From Progne subis subis (taxonomy: Eukaryota > Chordata > Aves > Passeriformes > Hirundinidae): DNA of 64,000 bases. Below, one piece after another: positions 1-11,600 of this stretch (within the stretch, counting starts at the first letter, position 1; each line of letters begins with the position of its first letter). The stretch is taken from the NCBI GenBank assembly GCA_022316685.1, contig JAKJHU010000005.1, forward strand, positions 10,766,707 to 10,830,706, given 5' to 3'. Both the position numbers and the translations under genes were made by a program. The notes under the pieces were generated by a model. That model did no database searches. It saw only the letters and a list, made by a program, of their open reading frames with translations, and had not been told where the DNA came from.

Positions 1-2504
1 CTTTCAACACCATCCCAGTGACATTTAACGGGAAATGTATTTCCAGCTATGGTTGCAAACGACAGATTTGGAAGGGAGTATTCAATATAAATGACCATAA
101 AAATGAACATGGTCAGTTTCTTTGGAGAAGATATGTTCATTTTGTTGGGTTTTGGTTGGTTGGTTGGTTTGGCTTGTTTACAGTTGCAGGGGTTTTTTGG
201 TGGGTTGGTTTTTTTTGGTTGGTTGGATTAGGGGGTTTTGTTGTTGGTTTTGTTTGTTTGGTGGGGGTTTTTTGTGTGTTTTTTGGTTTTTTAGGGTTTT
301 TTTACGTACCTGGCATTCACAATATTCCCTGCACTTAACTCAACCATCTCTTCAAATCCCACTGCAAATATGTCAGGAGGGCAGTTATCATCATCTGTTG
401 GCAGGAAGGAAAAGTCATAACAGAATTACTATTTTGTTGTTTCTTCTAATGACTTGTATTCTAATTTCTGTCAGAGATCCTTCCTGTAGTTCTATCTTGT
501 GTATCCCCTGCCAAGCTATACATATTCATAGCTCCTTTAATCTAATCTCATAAAACATCCCCTGCAGTTCCTCTGAAATTTTTTCCTGCTTTTCTCCCAC
601 CAGTTGGTCTCCATCTCTCTCGCAGGAAGCAGTTCAGAACAGAACATTATATTGTAGCAGTGTTAAGATCTCTCTCCCCCACCCCACTCATCACTAAACC
701 CACAACATCTCACTACTCACCATCTCTTCCCTGCTTGTCATTTTACCCAACATGCTCTTCCTTTCTGACACAGATTCCTATGTAACTGAACTTAACTGTC
801 CTTAATTGTGCGTGTGTCACATACACACCAGTATGTCACCTCCATCTCAGTGCCTTTAGTAAATTTATCTAGTTTAAGGACAATTTTCTTCCAAGTCCTT
901 CTTAGATCACCTCTATTTAAGGTTAGATCACCCTAGACCACACTGACTCTCAGCCCTCCTTCCCTGGCTCTGTGGGTATTACTCTGAGGAAAGATCAGAT
1001 ACTCTCATAAAATAGTGTGAATCAAATCTGTTGACCCATTAGGTCTGTCCATTGCCTAAAGGGCTTCTATTTTTTTTTTAAGTGTCATATGACCACAGTG
1101 ACAGTAACTTAATTCAACACGAAGATCTAAATATAGACAAACATAGGAACCTGAAAAATATCTGACTCAGAAATCACGAATACAAAGTAAAATATGCAGC
1201 AACTCTGTGCAGACACAAGGGTGAAACTAGCATGACAGCTAGCTTCCTTTACTGGCTTAACCAGACAGGCACTGTCACACAGTATTTCCCATTAATAATT
1301 TTGGACATCTGTCTTTGAACACTTGCCCATTTGTGTAGGCGCTGCGCTGACATTAACATGGAGACATTTGCGTGGTCACACCCTAGCCCTGCCCACCCAC
1401 CTAACTCAGCTCTCTTCTGGAAGCTGCTCAGACCTACCCTGTCAGAGCTGCCTGTTCCACACAGCCCTGCTCCTCTGGTTCTCTCAGGGAACTGTCTGGC
1501 AAGGCTAACGCATGACAGGCTCAACAAATTTTAGTGTTATGGGCACAGTCATGTGCTAACACAGCTGAAGTGTTTCTGAAACAGACTAGACTGGACTAAT
1601 CCCTCACCGAGGCTGCTCAGAACACAGTGGTCTGCACCTAACCACATATCACTCAGGAACTAAGGGTTCAAATGAGACAACTTGTATAAGGGAGCCCAGG
1701 ATTTGGGAGATGTACTCCTGAGCTACAAGGTTAGGTACAGGACTACGCCTGTGATGTCTGCAGGAAACTAAATGTTCCACTGTAACAACAAAAGCAAAAG
1801 GGTTTTGCTGTAGTTTTGCAACCACTCATTTTTTAAATGACAGAATGTTCCCTTTTCATTTACCTTACTAGAACATCTGTAAATCAGTTACAATACCTGA
1901 CCTTGTTCCATAACTAAGAAATTCAGCAGCCATTTTCATCAAGCCACAAGAATTTGAGTCTTCTATATTGCTGAAGAAAGGAAATATCGCCTTCAACAAA
2001 GTAAATATTTCTGTCTGAAGGCTTTGACAGTAACATTTCTGGATAAGCTCGTAGTCTAGATTGTATAGATAGGTTTAGCTCCAGATGAGAGACTAAGGGC
2101 ATGCTCTGATGGCACCTAAGCATGTAGCTCCCACTTGTGGTAAAGAACAAAGAACAGAGATATGGAAGAAGAAAATTACATACAGGGTACAGAACAGGCA
2201 GATACATCCACAATGACTTTGAAAGGGAGCTCTGAATTCTGACCTGCTGAAGGTTTCAAATAGTCACATGGCCTGTTTCAAAGTGTTCAAAGAACTCTGA
2301 CTGTCAGGAGCTCTTCACACACCATTCCATTTCTGCAGGGCAGCAGTAAAAGCATGGAGGAGCTGAACACACCCCTAAGAACGGACAGAAAATACCCTCC
2401 AAAATGTACTGCCTTTGAAAGGCTGGTAAAACCTTGTGTCCTGACTCACTGTCTCTAGAGATGCCAGCAAATACTGCTTACGCATTTTGACTGTCAAGTC
2501 TTAC
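1..2504. other. SYNJ2 intron 12, unfinished
   Basis: Left of exon 12. It holds the G/T tract at 139-309 and otherwise ordinary AT-rich sequence. I looked for the next 5-phosphatase exon ([16 protein letters not shown]) and did not see it, so it should lie beyond position 1. Confidence 0.6.
139..309 (+). repeat. G/T-rich low-complexity tract
   Basis: About 170 bases nearly free of A and C on plus, made of GGTTGG, GGGTT and long T runs. The open frames across it are simple-sequence artefacts. It has many G-doublets and triplets that could form two- or three-layer quadruplexes. Confidence 0.9.
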
Positions 2505-2696
2505 CTTGAAATTCTGAAACTCCTGAGAGCTTGGGAGAATCCAGCAGCCAGTCTGTCAGCTCACTGGTGCCAAGGATGTTGCTTCGAAACTGCTTTCCCC
2601 CATTCACGTTCCAGGTCCCTGTGGCAACACGCACACGCTTGGAGCTTGTGAATTCAAACTGACGCTCTGACATGGCCTTCAAAATACTTGGAGTTA
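2505..2696 (-). CDS. SYNJ2: SYNJ2 coding exon 12, start of 5-phosphatase domain (residues 507-570)
   Basis: The exon reads [40 protein letters not shown] and [20 protein letters not shown], then SEFQ. TWNVNG opens the inositol polyphosphate 5-phosphatase fold, and the [18 protein letters not shown] run is distinctive of SYNJ2. The acceptor is CTCTCTCAG and the donor is GTAAGAC. No following exon was found in positions 1-2504. Confidence 0.95.
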
Positions 2697-5600
2697 CTGA
2701 GAGAGGAGGGGAGAGAGAAAGATGGTGTGTAAAAGAAGAAGGTACTGTAAAAAGACAGGAACCATCCACACTGCAGCAGCACAGCCACTCTGAAACAATA
2801 ACATTACCCTAGCAGCAACGATTCAAAAGGCAGGGAATAACTCCTATGGCAATGGCAATACCTACAAGATAACTGACGTTGATGTCAGCAATTTCTCTTC
2901 CGGAAACCGGGCACCCTTTGAAAGCTTGGGAACGGCTGGTCACTCACTTTCAACTTATGTTTTTCTGTGCTTCTTCAAGTAATAAGAAAAAAAATCTTTT
3001 ATCCTGCAATCTTTTCTGTTTAGTCTACAGCACTGTCATGGTTTAACTCCAATGGGCAACTAGTGCTTATCCCAGCCACTCACTCACTCTCTGCCCCTGC
3101 AGCAACATGTGGGAGAGAATCACAAGAGTAAGTGTGAAAACTCATGGATTGAGATAAAGACAGTTTAATGAGACAGAAAAGGCCGGGGGGCGGGATAATA
3201 CAATTAGAATATAAAGTGTGGCACAGTGCCCAGACAGTTCCAAAGCAGCAGCCCTCAGTCAGCTTTCCCCCTTTCCAATTCATATACTAAGCATGGCATC
3301 ATTTAGTATGGAATATTCCTTTAGCCATTTGGAGTCAACTGTCCTGGCTGCATCCCCTCCCAGCTTCCTGTAGCCCTTCAGCCTTCTGAATGGGAGAGCA
3401 TGAGAAGCTGAGAAGTCCTTGACTTCATATAAACATTATATAGCAACAACTAAAATCCTCAGTGTGTTACCAACCTGCTGTGGTTTAAACCCAGCTGGCA
3501 ACCAAATACAGCACACTAGCACTCACTCATTCATTAGTCTCATATCAAGTCCAGATCACAACATTATACCACACACTAGGAAGCCAATGAACTGTTCCAG
3601 GAACCAGGACAAGCAACCAAGCATGTCAGAAGCCCTTAGAAGTTTAGAATGTGAAAGGAAAGATGGAGAGTAGCACAGTCTCAAATCTAGCACTGCCATG
3701 CAGTCTCTAGCCTGGCAAGAACTCCTCAAAAAAACCTGCTTTTTTGCTGAGTACAGAAAAAAGCAGTGTGCTTTTGCTGTCTAAGCAAATGAAGCAGAGT
3801 TAATCTTTAACTATCCAACTTGCATTGGTAGTTAGGCATAGAGAAGTAATCTATATTTTCCATGCAGTCAACCTCAGGGAACAAGCCCAGGATTGAAGTG
3901 GTGCTGAGTGGTTCTCTGGAGTAAACTGACCACCCAATACTTGTTGTGGGTGAAATTATCCTATATTTTGCATGTAAATATCTTCTCAGAGAGAGCTGAG
4001 TTTATTCTAGATGGGTGCAAACAAAAGCATCTATGTTGTGGACAATTAGGGGCCTGGAATAAAATAGGAAATGAGCTAAAATAACAGAGATGTGCCTTTA
4101 AAGATCGAAATGGCTAAAAGCATGTGCAAACAGCAAGGACATGACTAAGGAGATAAAAAGGCTGAGCTCAAGAGACTCCCTCAAGACAAACTCAGATAGG
4201 ATAGGCTGGAATATCGCCCTAAAATCCTTCCCTCTGGTCCAATTCTAAACTGTCAGAGAATACCACTATCAAAGAACAGAAAAACATAATCAAAAGCTCA
4301 AAACAAAATATGAGAAATAAGCATAAGAGTTGTGCTATGGTCACTTGAGAGTGGTGTTTTAAACAACAGATCTGTGCAAAAGCAGCTTATTTATTGGTTT
4401 TTTTTGTTTTTTTTTTTTGTCAAAAGGGTACAATTGCTTATATCTGACAGCTAAAAGCAGATGCAAAAGCAAAGTTTAGACTGGCTTTACCCAGCAGTGC
4501 AGTCTGGTCCATGAGCATCTTGCCCTTGTCTGCATATTCCTCACGGTAGAAGTCACCCATGAGCAGCAACTCGATGGCTTCCTGCTTTACTGTATCAAAG
4601 AAATTTGACTGGATGGTACGAGACACAGAGCGGGCACCGTCCTTGAGCTTCCCAACCTACAGCAGACAGGAATTATGAACGCGAGTGTCACTGAAGCATA
4701 AACAGGACATCTTTCTTTACTTGTAAATAAAGAGTTTTGCCATTTTTCTTTACCTTGTTCTTCCCCTCAACGGCACGATTGCCACTAAACACTCTGCTCA
4801 GATTTTGACCATTGAGAGTCCACATCTCCTTGTAGGATTCCACAAAGCGCTCAATTATAGGCTTAGAGGTCAAACCAAGGCTCTCTAATTGAGCAAATAG
4901 TATCTGGATTAGGTGCAGAAGAAGAAAAAAACACACAAAAAAGAAACCAACATTGTTTTTAATTGTATTTTTCCTTTTTATCCTCAGTATTCCAGCCAGC
5001 ATCATTCTGTATGATAGAGCTGGCAAGACACACCCGCATAACCGAGACTTACAGCCTGTTTCCTGTCTTTCCCATGGAACAAGGTATGTATTACAGGTAT
5101 CCCCAGGAAGGTCCTCTGACAAACTCACCTCCTGTGCAATGAAGGACTGTACACTATTAGAACGATCCAGGCAGTCCAAGCAATTCATTCGAAAAGTACC
5201 TGTCTGCAGACTTTAGTAACCAAACACAAGAGGAGGGAGGAGAAAATGGTACATTTTAAAATAACATCTAATCATGAGTTGATTGAACAAGATCATCAAA
5301 TGTTCAGCCTGCATATACCCACCCACATTTTGATGGAGCAAGCACACTGTGCACAATATATTCCATTAACACATCTAATTACTTGACTACATCTGCAACA
5401 CTATATTAGCAAATCCATGCACTAGTACATTTGCAGATTTGAAACCATGGAGATGCAATTAAGCCAAATCATTGATTTAGCACCAAGACTACACTTTCTC
5501 TCAAAATTTTTTTTCAAGATGGTCAATTCATGGTCATGGTCCAAAGACAGCAAGAAACCTGGGAAGGCCAGGACAAGCAGTGCCCAGCTACGCTGGGACA

Positions 5601-8600
5601 GAGGGGCAGAGACACTCACCATGGACTTACATGCTCGCGCTTTGTGAAGATTCCAAAGTCTTCCCAGTGCAACTTCAGCTGAGGCCTCAGCAAATTTTCC
5701 AGTTTCTCAGTTTTCCCACCTTTTGCAAATTGGTGATAGTCAAAGTTTATCATGGGACTGTCTTCCGCATGGGAAGAGGCCCATAGCAGTTTCTGTTCAG
5801 ATAAGAGAATGAAGGAAAACAAATCTTGCTCAAGCAATGTAAGGATTGATAACAGCAGACTTTTATCATTAATAAGCCTTGACTGTTAATCACATAGTTT
5901 ATAGGGAATTTTGAAAGGCCAGACATGAAAAGAGCAACTGAAGTTCCCCATTTGCTTTCTTCACAGAAGTAAACCCAACTGTTAGAACCCAATTTTCCTG
6001 CAGGGGAACTCAAACTGTAACTGCAAAGTACACATCAGAATTGTGCCCTGGCTGGTGGCAGCCCCGCAGCTACGGGCTGCTGCTACCTCTTTGCTTGAGG
6101 GCAGACAGCACTAGCAACGCTCTAGGCAGGCTCAGCGTGAGGAAGTAAGCAAGCAATTACACCCCAGGAAATGTACTATAAATGTTTGTGGTAAACTGCA
6201 GAAGCGAAAGAAGAGGCACAAATAGCCTCACTAGTTCATCTCCTGTTTCAATGACCTCACACGCATTTCCATAATCACCACAAATTTTATTAAGGTATCT
6301 GCAACAGATACAACAGTAATACATCCTGTTCTCCACAAGAAAGGCAGAGAGAGCTATTACATTAACTTGAACTATACAAGCCTTTGTCTATTCCCTGTTG
6401 CACATTCTCACCCCAGGAGTTGGATGCTTTTCTCCACTTACATTGTGACACACACTGGACAAAACAAATCTGATATTACATTAAAAGTGTACATGTAGCA
6501 GTTACACCAGCGTAATTGTATTGAGTAAGCCGTTAAGCTTTTCCTGCAGAAAGAAATTTAAAGGCAGTGCTTGGAAAGAGACCTGTAAAATGAATTTCAT
6601 TAGACTATTACTGTTGACACCCCAATCTGCCCTGACAGATGCTGGCACTAGTAATGCACTTGAGGATGACATTTACCCACTGCTGCAGTGTAAATTATTG
6701 TCAGAGTATTTTGCAACTCTACACTACGGCCCTGCTTTTACTGTAAACATAATTACATCTGTTATAGGGAATGCTTATGGACGGAACAGCATTTCCTGGG
6801 AACAGTATTGATTTTTGGTCTGGTCTGATTCAGGTAATGCATAATGAATGGTAACCGTGACATTCTGATTAAGAGAGCCCAGCAGCAGTAATTGCATGAA
6901 TAATTTGAACCAACGCTAATAAGGATTGCTAAGGTTGAAGCAAGAATGGAGAGAAGAGTAATAAATAAAAGCAAAAAAAAAGATGGAGAAAGTAAAGACA
7001 GGAGACAAGCTTGCAACCCTAATCACACTCCTATGAATTACCTTATTTTTAATTCAAGCCCTTTAAAATTATCAAAGTAAAATTAACTCTATATTCTTTC
7101 CTAACATCCATTTCTTAAAACACAAGGTAAAGACATGACCAAGGAATCATTCTGAATGAATACAAAACTTTGGTTTTCACTGTTATCAGTCTAAATTCTT
7201 TGTGCTCGCATGGTATTTTCAGAGTTTATTTATTTTTAAAATAGGCAAAAAATGTAACAATTAAAAAAAAATTTATTTAAATTAAATTAACAAATGCAAG
7301 GTCTTTATTCTACAGCTGCCCAGTTTCTGACTTAATGTTTGGTTGCATGATATTGGCTAGAACATGATATTTAAGAATGCGAGAGTCTGAGAAAATATCA
7401 GTATTAAATTATCAACAAAAATCATATTTTTATCTGTTACCCTGGTTTTTCTGAGTTTTTTATAGCCTTTTGAATTTTCATAAAATAGAGTCAGATCTTT
7501 TTAGTTACTGTACAATGTTAAAAGCAGTTCTACCTTTTTCCCACAGATGTAACATAAACAAATCCTTTGTTTTTCATTCTGTCCTTTGTTTGCATATTTC
7601 TAACCTGAAAACAATTGTAACTGACAATTGGTCTGGCCACTGAGGCTGAGGGATGGAAACCCCAAAAAGCCAATCTTCTGCTAGACCCACAAATGTATAA
7701 AAAGTAAAAAATAAACAAAGGGGCTCTCTCTGCCCTGTCTCAGCCTTGAGCTGGACAGAGGAACCTCTGCTCTGCGAAACCTCTTGTCTGCTTGTGGTTG
7801 CTTTGTGTGTCGTGGTGACATTTATCCAGGTAAGTTATTTCAGCATTTCAGAACTGGTTCTCTTTTACCTTTAAATTTCAGTTGGATTTACAAAACAAAC
7901 TAGAAAAACTATTTTAAAGAGAGAGAAACCAAAAGTTTACAGAAGCTTAGCCGTGTCATGCAGAAATTCAGTTAGAAGCTGAAAACAGAAACCACGACCA
8001 GACTTCACTCCTGTGCCTTCCTCACTGCCTTGCAAGTTTTAGTCATTAAACACTTTCTTTGGCCACATTCTGTACAAAGGGGGACCTTCACTTCATCATT
8101 TTCTGCTGGAGAAATAGACAGTGCTTCCCAGCTCCTTTGTAGGAGGAGGAAATGGTCACACAGGAAAAACTGACAAAAAACTTGATACTCCATGTAATAG
8201 ACAGAAATCAAGCACTATTATTTAACCACAGTTTTTATTTTGCTTAGTTTCACACAGTAAACATTTCAGCTCAGAACTACTGGTATTATTCTTTATCAAT
8301 GATATATATTATGCACTTACTACAGGGGTGTACTTAAATCATCTTATCATTAGTTTTAGGAACATAACCTCTGAAGTATCTATGTCAATTTGTTAAAGCA
8401 ACAGGCACTTAAGGAGGCAGACTTCCATCAACCCCCAGACAGATTCAGGCAGTTATAGCACTGCTGCAAATCCCACTCAGTGCTAAACTGTGGCTTTCAG
8501 TTCACCCTAGTTTTAAAAGGAATATCGACTAGAAAGCGGCCCTGCTTTAGTTCTACAATGGCTGACATCCTAGCTTTCAGGTATTAATTGTGCCTGGGGA

Positions 8601-11600
8601 AACTTAGGGGCCAGGAAAATCTCTCTTCATATACCAAACTGTCATCTGGTGCTCAGGCAGCCAATTCCCCACGCAATCAGGGCTAGACAGTTATTTCCCA
8701 TTACTATCAGAGCACGGCAGCTTAGTGATGCTAAGTCACCATGCTCAGTGACCGAGGCTCAGGGCCTGGCCCCCAGGCAGCTCTGGCAATCCCAGGGGGC
8801 CCCTGACTGCACATACAATGTCTAAAACTGGCTATGTTTCACTTTAGCAAATGTAAACTATCCTTAGGAGTATTCAGGCAATTTTTTTTTAAGTTTAGTT
8901 AAAGAGAACATACGCAAATGTGTGAAGAGGTAAAGCAGAAAGGAAGTGCTGGAAACTAAGCCATGAAACCAAGAGGCACTATTCTCATTATGTAACATGT
9001 GGTAAAGAGTTAACACCATTTCCTTAGAAATACTATTCATCACTTCCCGGGCCAGAAGGAAAACAGGAAGAACATGGAGGCTCAAGGGAAATCAGTGATT
9101 AAAATGAAAATTATTTCTTTTACCTTAAAAGCTCTGTTGAGCACCTCCTCTCCTCCTCTGCTTCCCAACAGGTTAACGATCACTTGTTTTCCATACTGCT
9201 CTTTCAGAAGCATCATATGCCTACAGCAAAAGTAACCATAATAGGTACTAAACAAAACTAAGTTATGTTGCCTACTGCCATTTTCAAAATACAAAGTAGA
9301 GATCACTGGTTGTTTCATCCAGCACCAAGTCTTAGCCACACCATCTGCAAAGATCTTTCTCAGTTTCCTTGCAATCAATTATTAAAGTAAATATAGTGAA
9401 AGTATGCAATTAATAGATGCAGTATTCCGTATTGAACTTAAAGAAAGATGTGTCTTAGGAATTAAGCCCCAAATCTTTTATGTCACTGCTAGCTTGAACA
9501 TTGCCCTTTACACTCCTACCTCTTGTCTGTCAGCCTGGGAACTACACAGGAAAGACAAGAGAGGAAAATGTATTACACTTCTACAGGAATTGCCTGCCAT
9601 CTTGCAGAATTGAGACTTCTAAGTGTCAGCAGCAGCAATGGGGCCTATGACTCCAGTGCCAAGGCCAGAGAGGTCCAAACACACGTCACAGGTGACAGGG
9701 TTCAAAAGCCTCTGAGCTACTGCAACATGGAAACATTCACTCTGAATTCAAATCAAGCAGGAAGATGAGTAATCATAAGAACTGCTGCACTGGAACACAA
9801 TAAAGGACCTTTATTCTGGCCCAGATTCTGCAGGAAAAGCACAAAATAGGACAAGTATAAAGTGGGCTGGATTTTTTGGCCTACATCATGAAAATCTCAA
9901 AGCCTGACATTTAGGGACTCTCAAGTTAAGAGCTTTTAGCCAGATGCCAAAACACCCATTCTCCCTTCAATATGTCTTTTTCAAGTTGGTATGCAGTGCA
10001 TGGTCTGCAGAAACTGTGCTGGCTCATCAAGAAAGAGTTAGACCTTAAAGTTGATTTCCATCATGTACAGACAATACTGTAGTAGTATTTAAGAGGAAGC
10101 TGGATAGAAATAGACAAGAAAAATAAAACACTCACAAAAATGAGAAACTATTACATGCTGCAAAATAGCGTGTAATGGTAAAGTGTGAGAAAAACAGCAA
10201 GCACACATCTTCTGGCATTACTCTATAAAACCTTTAACCAGAAATAAGTTACACAGAAAACCATGGAAGGGGAGAAAGGATAAGTCATTAGCATTGCCTT
10301 CAGGAAACACAGCTAAATATATTTTCTGGTGCATTCTTGATTCTGCTACCTATTCTCTGTATGCCAACTCATCCCATATAGTTGCAGCCCTCTGATCCCA
10401 GCACCAACACCCTCTGCCAGTGTTGCTTCCTTATAACAAAACTACTGAAGCTCAAGTCATCTGTTTGAATACTGTAAGCAAAGCTCCCTGTGGATTTCTC
10501 AGGGAGAGAGACAGAGGATGAAAAAATATCTAACAAGGTTGCCATCCATTTCTCACATGGTTAAATTAACATCTTGGCAAAGCTGTAGCAAAACTAAGGC
10601 AAAATTAACATCTCGGAAAAGCTGTAGCAAGTTGTTAAATTCCAGTGTACTTTTTCATATAAGCAGTCACTTATTCCTCACCCATTTTCAAAGGACTGTC
10701 TTTTGCAGATCAGTAAGCAGAGAGATCCCTAAGTCCATCTAACTTACTGGCACAAGGGAAAGAAGGAATAGTGCAAGTTTCTCCTTATGTTCACCCTTCT
10801 TAGGAGAAAGCTATTCACCAGCTGGATCAGGATCAGGGCTAAAAGGTCTTACAAAGTTGCTGCTTCCTGAGGTACTCTCAATTTCATGGGCAGTACAAAA
10901 AGATGCTGAATAAGTTACATGAAATATCTCTGTTGTGGAATGCAAACCTCTAAGGATGGAGCTTCAGGGACACTGGCAGGGCAAGTTACCACAGCATCAG
11001 ATGGTCACAAGACCAAGAGTCTCAAAGGAAATCGAATTCAGTAGGATTTAAGAGCCATAAATCTTGGAGAATGTAGGCCAAGAACCTCTAGAGCAGAAAC
11101 TGCTGTGGTGCATAGCCCCTTTAGATTCTAATCCCTGTTTGGGGTCTTCAGTGTTGCAAAACCATTAACAGCCAATAATGTCCCGTATGCTAAGAGCTGT
11201 AGTAATAAAGAGGCCTTATTCTAAATCAACATACAGCCTGATCTACCAAAACCGAACCAAAACAGAAATTAATCACTTGACCTGCACTTACAAGGTGAAA
11301 ATTTCCCACAGACCAAATTCTTCATGTGCTTTTCAGGCACTATTCCCACGGATGTCAGTAGGAATACACCCTTAGAAATAGCATTTCCTAGTCAGACAAA
11401 GGAATAAAGCTAATGCACACTTTTTTCTAGTTTCCAGCTGACAAACAGAATCTCAATGGTTTGAAAATGTTTACAAGCCAGTCTTCGCATAAAATAGAAA
11501 ACGTGAGCATAATAGCATCATACAACACTGGTCACAGAATAAGGCATTGCTATTTCTGTGTAGGAGTAAAACAATGAAGAGAAGACCAGATCTAGAACGG

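Larger units (their letters stand above)
5793..9123. other. SYNJ2 intron 7
   Basis: No coding exon seen. Contains the candidate conserved element at about 6560-6920, the LTR remnant at about 7605-7831 and otherwise ordinary sequence. Confidence 0.7.

Noticed and set aside
2505..2696. Assignment to SYNJ1 instead of SYNJ2
   Set aside because: [18 protein letters not shown] and the exon 1 start fit SYNJ2, and the neighbouring SNX9 supports the 6q25-type locus rather than the SYNJ1 locus.
4688..5188. 166-codon minus-strand frame as a separate gene
   Set aside because: It joins SYNJ2 exons 9 and 10 through an intron that happens to stay open.
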